Source: Naganishia liquefaciens (taxonomy: Eukaryota > Basidiomycota > Tremellomycetes > Filobasidiales > Filobasidiaceae). Taken from it: a stretch of 64,000 nt of DNA. Shown here piece after piece: positions 57,109 to 64,000 of the stretch. The stretch is taken from contig BLZA01000049.1 of assembly GCA_013423385.1 (NCBI GenBank), forward strand, positions 620,001 through 684,000, given 5' to 3'. A program made the translations under genes and the position numbers. The stretch's first letter is position 1; each line of letters starts with the position of its first letter. The notes beneath the pieces were generated by a model. The model searched no databases. It was not told the origin of the DNA and was given only the letters and a program-made list of their open reading frames with translations.

Positions 57109-58935
57109 ATGCCCCGTCTCGCCCTCACCTCGGCCATCCTCGCCGCGAGCGCGCTCTCCGCCGCCACCGCCAAGCCGTGCGTCCAGTTTGACGCCAGTTG
57201 GAATTTGTACGCGTTTGGCGGCAGCGAGGATGTCATGCTCGGTCAAAACACGACGTGGGGGTGTAAGTTGTGCGTTACGCGTGGCGGGGAATCAAAAACG
57301 CTGATGAGAGAATCGACAGCGCCGTCTCCTACGACGCTCACGACCAGTGGACGACCGTGAGTCCATTCCCCGCGACGTGTCGGTGCGAATCGCTCATATT
57401 CCATGCGCGCCAATGGTAGACCCTGGACAGGCAACAACACGCAATGCTTCCTTTCGCAGTTCAACAATGCCATGTATGTCCTAGACGCCGACGCCAGCGC
57501 GCCCTCGGTAAGTTGCCCCCTAAAGATCGCGCCAGAGTCCCGCTGACAACCGGGGATCCGCAAAGGACATTTACGTGTTCAACTTTGACGCCAAATCATG
57601 GTCCAAGCAATCCACATCCTCTGCCCCTGGTGCGTCTTCCGATACCTCGAACGGAACGCAACACGAACCCTAACCCTCTCCTCCACTCGCAATCTAGACC
57701 TCTCGACGGGCACATCCATCCTCGACCACGACACCAATGTCTTCTTCACCCTTCCCGCCGGCGCTTCATCCGCGCTGTACCAGCTCGATCTCAGCACGAT
57801 CACGAATGCCGCGTCGGGTGGAGCGATCGCGTGGGAGGCGGTCTCGTCGCCAAACTTTCAGCAGGGGCAGGGCGAGGGGGTCGTCATGGCCGAGGCGAGT
57901 AATCATATCAGTAGGTCGCGGCTTTTCGCCGTCGCCTTGTGCTTGTTGGGGCAGAGTCGCTCATGGGCTTGGGCGAAAACAGACTTTTTCAACGTGCCGA
58001 GTAACCCGGCAGGATCGACGTCCATGTTTGTGATTCATTGTACGTTTCCCCCCATTCGCGTGTCATCAGGGAAACGGGAGATATTGACGCCCCCCACCCC
58101 CCTACTTGCTCGCGACGACAGACGCATACTTCCAGCCCGAGGCCGTCGAATACAAGACTGTCAACAATGCCGCTTCGAATTTCCCGACGCAGCATGGCGT
58201 GGCGATCCCCGTCCCTGCGGGTGATAACAGTGTACGTCGTGAGGGTCCGAGTTTGCGACGGGAGAGCCACGGGCTCATGATTTGCCAAACTGTTTTTAAG
58301 GCTGGAGACGTCATGGTGTTTGTGCCGGATGACTTTTCGCAGACATATGTCGTCACTCATTGGACCAGTCCCTCGACCGCCGGTCAGGTGAGTCCGCCCG
58401 AAAAAACCCCCGAACGCGTCGACTGACGAAAAGACGCTCGAAGACCTCCGACGCCCCGGCCGGCATACAAAACTATATCAACTCGACCCAAACCCTCTCC
58501 GCACCCACGTCGCAAGACGTTCTTGCATCCTACGCCGCCTCGGACACGGCGCTCGTCCAGATGGACTCGCAGGGCGCGCTGTACTACGTCACGGGCGCGT
58601 TTGGCAACGGATGGCAAGTCCCGAGCGGGCTCGCGTGGGAAAAAAGCGGATACACGCTGGCGGGCGTGACGGGGTCCGGTGGGGCCTCGTCGTCGTCGGC
58701 GGCGTCGGGCTCGATGACAGCGTCGAGTTCAGCGGCGACGGCGAGTGGGGTGACGACGGCGAGTCGAACGGCGGGTGCGTCGAGTGCGAGCAACGGGGCG
58801 TCGAGGACGTCGTCGAGTGCCGGGTCAGCGGCGACCACGAGTCCGGCGAGCGGAGCGGCGGCGGCGTTGGGTGGCGTGAATGGCGCGTTGTTGGCGGGCG
58901 CGTTGGCGTGTGTGGGTATCGCCTTTGCGTGGTAG
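57109..58935 (+). CDS. Secreted, GPI-type surface protein with kelch-like propeller
   Basis: The ATG at 57109 starts a signal peptide (MPRLALTSAILAASALSA) with likely cleavage near TAKP. At least nine short exons follow. Joined segments include FDASWNLYAFGGSEDVML, QCFLSQFNNAMYVLDADAS, DIYVFNFDAKSWSKQS, ILDHDTNVFFTLPAG, LYQLDLSTITNA, STSMFVIH, DVMVFVPDDFSQTYVVTHW and ALVQMDSQGALYYVTGAFG. The recurring short-strand pattern, with Trp and Gly turns, resembles kelch or galactose-oxidase-type propellers but lacks a clear catalytic site. The last 110 residues are Ser/Ala/Thr/Gly-rich and end in a hydrophobic run (GALLAGALACVGIAFAW), consistent with a GPI-anchor signal. Function unknown; I infer a cell-wall or surface role only from the layout. 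Confidence 0.65.
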
Positions 58936-59159
58936 GCGGGGAGGTTGGCTCCCGAGAAAAAAAGCACATTCTCTAGAATGGACAATTGTGATTCGGCACC
59001 TTGGTTTCCCTGTCTGTATACCCGTATGATACATATTTGGACGTGCATGGAGATAGGGTCGGAGAGTGAGCCGAGTAGGCTATCAGGGCGGCTTTTCATG
59101 CTTTTTCGATATTCGATACAGTGTTGATTGATCGATACATTCACTGCTGGCGTCCATCA

Positions 59160-60608
59160 CTACAATATCCCCGGAATGGCGACCCATCGCCCGTCGGGCC
59201 GTCCTGAATTCCGCCACGCGGCGCCAAAGCGCTCGTCGTACCACCCAACGGCACGGATCGCGCGCGGCAGCATGGCGCTCAGTTCCGCGATGAGGAACAT
59301 GTATGGCGGCGTGAGGAGTCGTGTGGGAAAGGGAAGCGAGCTCATTGCGCGGATGAAGCGGTTGCGCAGGGCGCCGATGGTAGAGGTCGGGTTGCAGGGG
59401 GTCGAGAGGAGGAGGGATGTCGGTGGCGAGGTGATGAGTGGATTGGGACTGATGAGAAGCGCGTAGCACAGCCATTCGAACCTTGGGGGTCCGCAGCCCG
59501 TTAGCCCTCCCCCCTTGGATTTGCGAATGTGATCGGCATCGGGGGGACCCACCATTCACACGTATAATTCGGAAACGCAATCCAGTAGAATAATCCGCCT
59601 CGAGGGATCTTGTACGTTTCGTCCCGGCCACCGCCATCTCGTCTCTGCGCATCATGTGCCGTTCCGGCATCCGCATCGATTTGCTCGGCCGTGGCTTTGG
59701 CTTTGCCCTTGCGGACGCGCGAGTATCTGCTCCAGCCGAGGAGGCTGAGCAGGAGCGAGGGGTGACGCAGGTCGTGCAAGAGTTCGTCGTGGTAGACTAG
59801 TGTGTTCCGAGTTGGTCAGGGTTGGGGGAAAGCGAGGAGGCCAGCCTGAGGCAGGGGCCTGGGGGGAGGGGCTTACCGTTGCCGAGGAATCCTATGAGCC
59901 AGCCGAGGGTGCAGAGCCAGAACCGCCGCGTGTGAAATGCCGAGCTGGGCAGGGGATCCGATGCGATGAAGCTTCCTATAAAGTGGAGGGCGTGCTGCGT
60001 CAGATGTGCAATCCCGAATAGATCCGGAAACGTGTCGGCAGAGCATACCCATCATGTATCCGTTGAGCAAGTTGAAAAACACCGACGAGGCCGTGACCCA
60101 GATATGCTGGGGGCTGCGTTTGGGCGCGAGAATGAGGGGCGAGATGATGGCACGGTGGGCATAGTGGATGAGGAACATGCACTGCAGCGAGCGTTCACAG
60201 CGAGAGAGCAGAGCGAGAGAGCAGAGCGAGCGATCAGAGGCGTTGCGAGGCACAGCAGAGTGAGGAACATACCGCCGCTGCTACCGTCGGCAACGAGAGC
60301 TTTTGAAATCCACCAGACCGAAGAATCGTCGTCGTAAACGTGATCGGCTGCGCTCCCCGTCCCGGATCAGCTTTCCCCCGTGGTCTCTCTCTCTCACTCG
60401 GGATCGGATGACTGACCGAGACGATCTCCATAAACGCCCACGCCAGATTCCCATCGAGATCGCCCCATGCGCGGCGTCCCTCGCGTCCGCGCTGCTGGTT
60501 GTACGCGAAGCGACCCCATGGCGCGTCCATGTAGAGCAGCGTCACGGGCGAATGGAGCGGGAAGGTGTGGTATAGCTTGAGCAGGGAGTAGAAGAGGGAC
60601 GTGAACAT
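59160..60608 (-). CDS. Steroid 5-alpha-reductase-like membrane enzyme
   Basis: Multi-pass ER membrane reductase of the SRD5A family; fungal members may act on sterols, polyprenols or long-chain enoyl substrates, and the substrate here is not clear. The ATG at 60608-60606 begins MFTSLFYSLLKLYHTFPLHS. Blocks: MDAPWGRFAYNQQRG (the AP.GRF signature), LAWAFMEIVSP, HYAHRAIISPLIL, SSVFFNLLNGYMMG, then across introns FWLCTLGWLIGFLGN. The family C-terminus YKIPRGGLFYWIAFPNYTCE carries the NADPH-binding GG, and it leads to EWFEWLCYALL and finally MLPRAIRAVGWYDERFG. An insert of about 35 mostly charged residues (KGKAKATAEQIDADAG) sits between the last two conserved blocks. Stop at 59162-59160. Confidence 0.78.
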
Positions 60609-60801
60609 GGTGGGCCCGGGAACGCACGACGACGACGTTGATGGGGGAGGGATACAGAATGAATGAATGCATGAATGAATGAAAATCCCAAGTCGTCGAC
60701 TTTGGTGATTCCCGCGCGACCAAGGAAAGCTGACGTCATGCACGCGCGCACTCTATATGCTCCATGCTCCATGCTCCATGCTACATGCTCCATACTACAT
60801 G

Positions 60802-63800
60802 CTACAGCCCCTCCCGCACCGCCTCCGCCTCGGCCTCGCGCTCGGCCTCGTCCCCGTCCTCCTCCTCGCCCGTCCGCATCACACTCGTGATCGCCCCCGC
60901 CAGCTTGGGATGCAGGTCCCGCGCATAGATGAACGCCCGCATCGCGCGTGTTCGGTCGCCCATGAGTCGGTAGAGCTTGCCGAGGAGGAACATGACGCTC
61001 GCTTCGTTCGAGCACGTCCGGGACAGATCCTCGAGCAAAGGGAGGGCCCTCTGTGTATCACTGTCAGCCCCGGGGATCCTGATCGCAAAAGGGGGACGAC
61101 TTGCCTCATACTGCTTCATGCCAATCATGACCCGTACTTTTCTAAACCTCGCCATCTTGTTGCTCGGCGTGATCTGCAGCGCCTGTTCGTACAAGCGCAA
61201 CGCCTTGGCCAGATCGCCCCTCTTTTCCACAATCTATGCCGCAAGAACAGCCGCGTCAGTTTGTACCTTTCCTTGCTCCCGCCGCATACTTACCGTGCCC
61301 ACGCAGCAGTACAGCACGACATTGGACGGATTAATCTCGAGCGCCCTCTGGAAATGATACTCTGCAAACCGCATCTTGCCCATCTTTTGATAGACCCGTC
61401 CAAGTCCAAACCTGACCCAAGATTTAGCTTGCCACTCGTCGACCGTGATCTCTTGGATGAGCCCTCCCGTCCTCCTTTCCTGGTACTCACCACGCATGAT
61501 AATGCCGCACATCCGCCCTCACAGCCAACTGATAATGCGCAATCGCACGCTCATACTCATCCATCTCGAGCGCCTCGTACGCCGCGAGCGTATACGCATA
61601 CGCCCGCTCCGGCGCACACCCGCTCGCGCGCTTGAAACACCGCAGCGCCTCCTCGTGCTCCCCTTGCAGCGCAAACCCGTTCCCGGCCGCCATCCAGGGT
61701 TCGGCCGCCTCGCGCGTGATGCTCATGAGCTGTTGCGCGAGCACGGATAGCCCGGCGCGGTCTTCGAGGTGCCACAGGACGGTCGAGTACCATTCCATGC
61801 CCTCGAGGCGATACGGCTCGAGCCGGCGGAGGTGTTCGTACGAGGCGTTGGCCTAGCGGTCCGAGGTAATAATCAGCGTGTGCCGCCATTCCCCAAAGGC
61901 GACAGATGGGGCCACTCACATTCCGGTAATCGGCCAACTCGTAGTAGCACCGCGCATACACCGCCGTCGCCCACGCGCCCCGTCGCAGCTGGCCGGGCAA
62001 GGTATCCAACACGCTGATCGCCGTCCTACAACGGTAATGACATGCATCGTTGTACGCCGCCGCACACCGCTGCACGATCCGGAGGAGCCAGAGATCGGCG
62101 GCGCGTTGCTGTTGTAGCTGGAACGCCACGGACCGCGACGGCGGGGGGTCGTCCTCGCTCGATGTTGGGAGCGGTTCGTCAGATGCGCGATCCCGTTCTT
62201 GGCGGGAACGGCTGCGCGGGGCTTTATGAAACAGTTCCGGGGTCTGCGAGAGGGCAAGGCGGGGTGGGAGGGGCGAGGAGGGTTAGCTGGCCGAGCAGGG
62301 CGGGCAAAGGCGACGGGAGCATCATACCAGCGCCGACTCTTTGCCACCGTGCGAACCCATGATACGGGAACTCCTGCGTACGGGCTTGTCCGCCTCCAGA
62401 TTCTCAAACTAGGCACGATCATCAGTGTCCCCGTCGCGCAAGCAAACAACCAACGCCCCCGACAATGAACCCACCCTCTGCGCAAGGCCATTGCCGCTGG
62501 CATTCCTGCCCGTCGCATTCCGCGCCAACGTGGCCCCCCTCGACTTGCCTCCGACGGCGTTTCGTGCTCGTTTCAACGCCGGCGGCTGACCGACGCCCGA
62601 CGACGCCTCGTTTGGCTGTCGCGCACCGGGGAACAGTCGACTGGCGATCGAGGGTAGCTCGAGCGGGCGGGTGGGGGCGGTCGATCCGGGAGTGGTGAAT
62701 GGTGCCGTGGAAGGGAAGAGGCTTGTCGCCGGGGCGGCGGTGTTTGACGGGGAAAAGGTCAAGTCTGGGAATGACATGTCGTCGATCGAGGGTGATAGTC
62801 TAAATAAGCGAGGGCCCGTGGGCGCGAGTCAGGTACTGTGAAAGAGCGTCCGGACGGGAGGCACAAACTCGCCTTCCGTATCCACGGGCATTGAGGTCCA
62901 CGACCGGAGCCTGCCTCCGTCCGGGTGCGGGCTTTTTCCCTCCCTGCGTCTTGGGCGGCGGCGGCGGCGGTGGTGGTGGTGGTGGGAGCGGTTGATTCCC
63001 CAAGACCGTCCCACTCGTCGTTACAGGCGTCGCAAACGCGCCCACCTGCGGCGCCGACGGAGGGTGTTTCGAGAGCAACGAAGCCTTGGTAGCGGGGCTC
63101 GTTGATGGAAGCGGGCTCATTCGACGCGGAGAGGCCGTCGTGGTTTCGGATGAAGCGGTGGTCGCGTACGACGAAGGCGGGCGGTGGGCGGGCAGGGTCT
63201 CGGGTAGGGTCGGAAGGAGGTCTGTCGGGAAGGGGAGCATGGGCAGGTCGGCGTTTTCGTCGCTGAATGGAGCAAATGTCTGTGCGTGGCCGCCTTGGTG
63301 GGGTGTCTTGTGAGCGGCATCGCGTGTATGATGTGAATGGGAGAGCTCACCGAAATCGCATATTCCGCGCCATGCTTCCCAGAGCCATGGATCGTCCTTG
63401 AGGGCGAGTTCGTAAAAATGTATGGCATCCGGCAGAGTGTGTGTTTCGGGGGGATCCACGTGCAGGCGTTCCATGCGCTGGTAATTTGACTGCGCCGAGA
63501 GCTGGGCGAGACGGAGGGCAGACGAGGTGGGGCATGCGGTGGGCTTGGCGAGGGTGATGCAGAGGTCTGGCCAAGGGTTTCAGCGATGGAGACAAGGCAG
63601 AGGGAGGCAGACGTGCTCACGGGGATTGCGGCTGCTGCGGGCGACGATGCGATGCACGTCGTGCAGGATCCTACGGCCTTCTTCGAATCGATCGAGGGAC
63701 TGACACGCTTCGGCCATGATCATGGCGCATTCCAGGCACACATCGGTCCCCTCGAGTTGCGTCCGTGCGTCATCAAAGGGAAGCGTCAGGGTTGACAACT

Positions 63801-64000
63801 CGACAAACTCGTCCGTCTCCGTCGTCGTGGCGCGTTCTTTTCCCTTGTGCGTCGTCGCAGGACGATGGTAAACTCTGTCCCGGACGAGATGTATCGCGGC
63901 GTAGTGTTCCCCCGCAGCGATGTGTATCCATGCTTTCAGGTGTACGGCCAAGTGCGGATCAACATGTACTTTGCGTGTGCGGACATTGCCGTCGTGGTCG
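60802..64000 (-). CDS. CDC27: Anaphase-promoting complex subunit CDC27/APC3 (cut by right edge)
   Basis: TPR scaffold of the APC/C ubiquitin ligase, which drives sister-chromatid separation and mitotic exit. The C-terminal TPR array is clear: MEWYSTVLWHLEDRAGLSVL, AEPWMAAGNGFALQGEHEEA, AYTLAAYEALEMDEYERAIA, FGLGRVYQKMGKMRFAEYHF, QRALEINPSNVVLY, YEQALQITPSNKMARFRKV and EASVMFLLGKLYRLMGDRTR. The stop is at 60804-60802. An upstream exon has FYELALKDDPWLWEAWRGIC, the N-terminal TPR end, followed by a Ser/Thr/Pro-rich linker with a polyproline run near 62950-63000. At the edge, AWIHIAAGEHYAAIHLVRDR fits the N-terminal TPR dimerisation region. The extreme N-terminus lies outside the window. Many short introns. 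Confidence 0.85.

Overview
The window is nuclear DNA of an intron-rich fungus, most likely a basidiomycete. Genes carry many short introns (about 45-75 nt) with GT-AG ends and some GC-AG ends. Both tRNA genes have introns, and the families are fungal: cytochrome b2, HRI1, the FLILHELTA family, GPD1 and CNS1. A Tremellomycete-like yeast would fit the intron density and GC content, but no marker in the window proves it. All exon structures below were joined by hand from splice consensus and reading-frame continuity.

Left part (1-26.3 kb) is mostly conserved housekeeping: HRI1 (cut by the left edge), cytochrome b2 L-lactate dehydrogenase, an unidentified multi-exon gene, WDR89, the translesion polymerase REV1, an SDR oxidoreductase, proteasome regulator PI31, a FLILHELTA mitochondrial protein, NatC auxiliary subunit NAA38, a methylenetetrahydrofolate reductase whose frame runs on into a complete CNS1/TTC4 Hsp90 cochaperone, a secreted arylsulfotransferase and a small hypothetical gene.

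A convergent pair of tRNA-Glu(UUC) genes (26.5-27.0 kb) opens an accessory-looking block (27-41 kb) of three large unrecognised genes. These are a 1333-aa protein with a GIY-YIG-like motif, a divergently transcribed 1265-aa coiled-coil protein with an acidic pentapeptide array and 49-residue repeats, and a coiled-coil gene built from a tandem array of small phase-0 exons. A 180-bp tandem repeat lies between the last two.

The right part (42-64 kb) begins with the glycerol pathway as a divergent pair: a HAD-type glycerol-3-phosphatase and NAD-dependent glycerol-3-phosphate dehydrogenase GPD1. Together they turn dihydroxyacetone phosphate into glycerol, and they share a 1.6-kb intergenic region. 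Then come RER1, a decayed GH3 beta-glucosidase next to its intact paralogue, an aldo/keto reductase, a secreted surface protein, a steroid 5-alpha-reductase-like enzyme and CDC27/APC3 (cut by the right edge).
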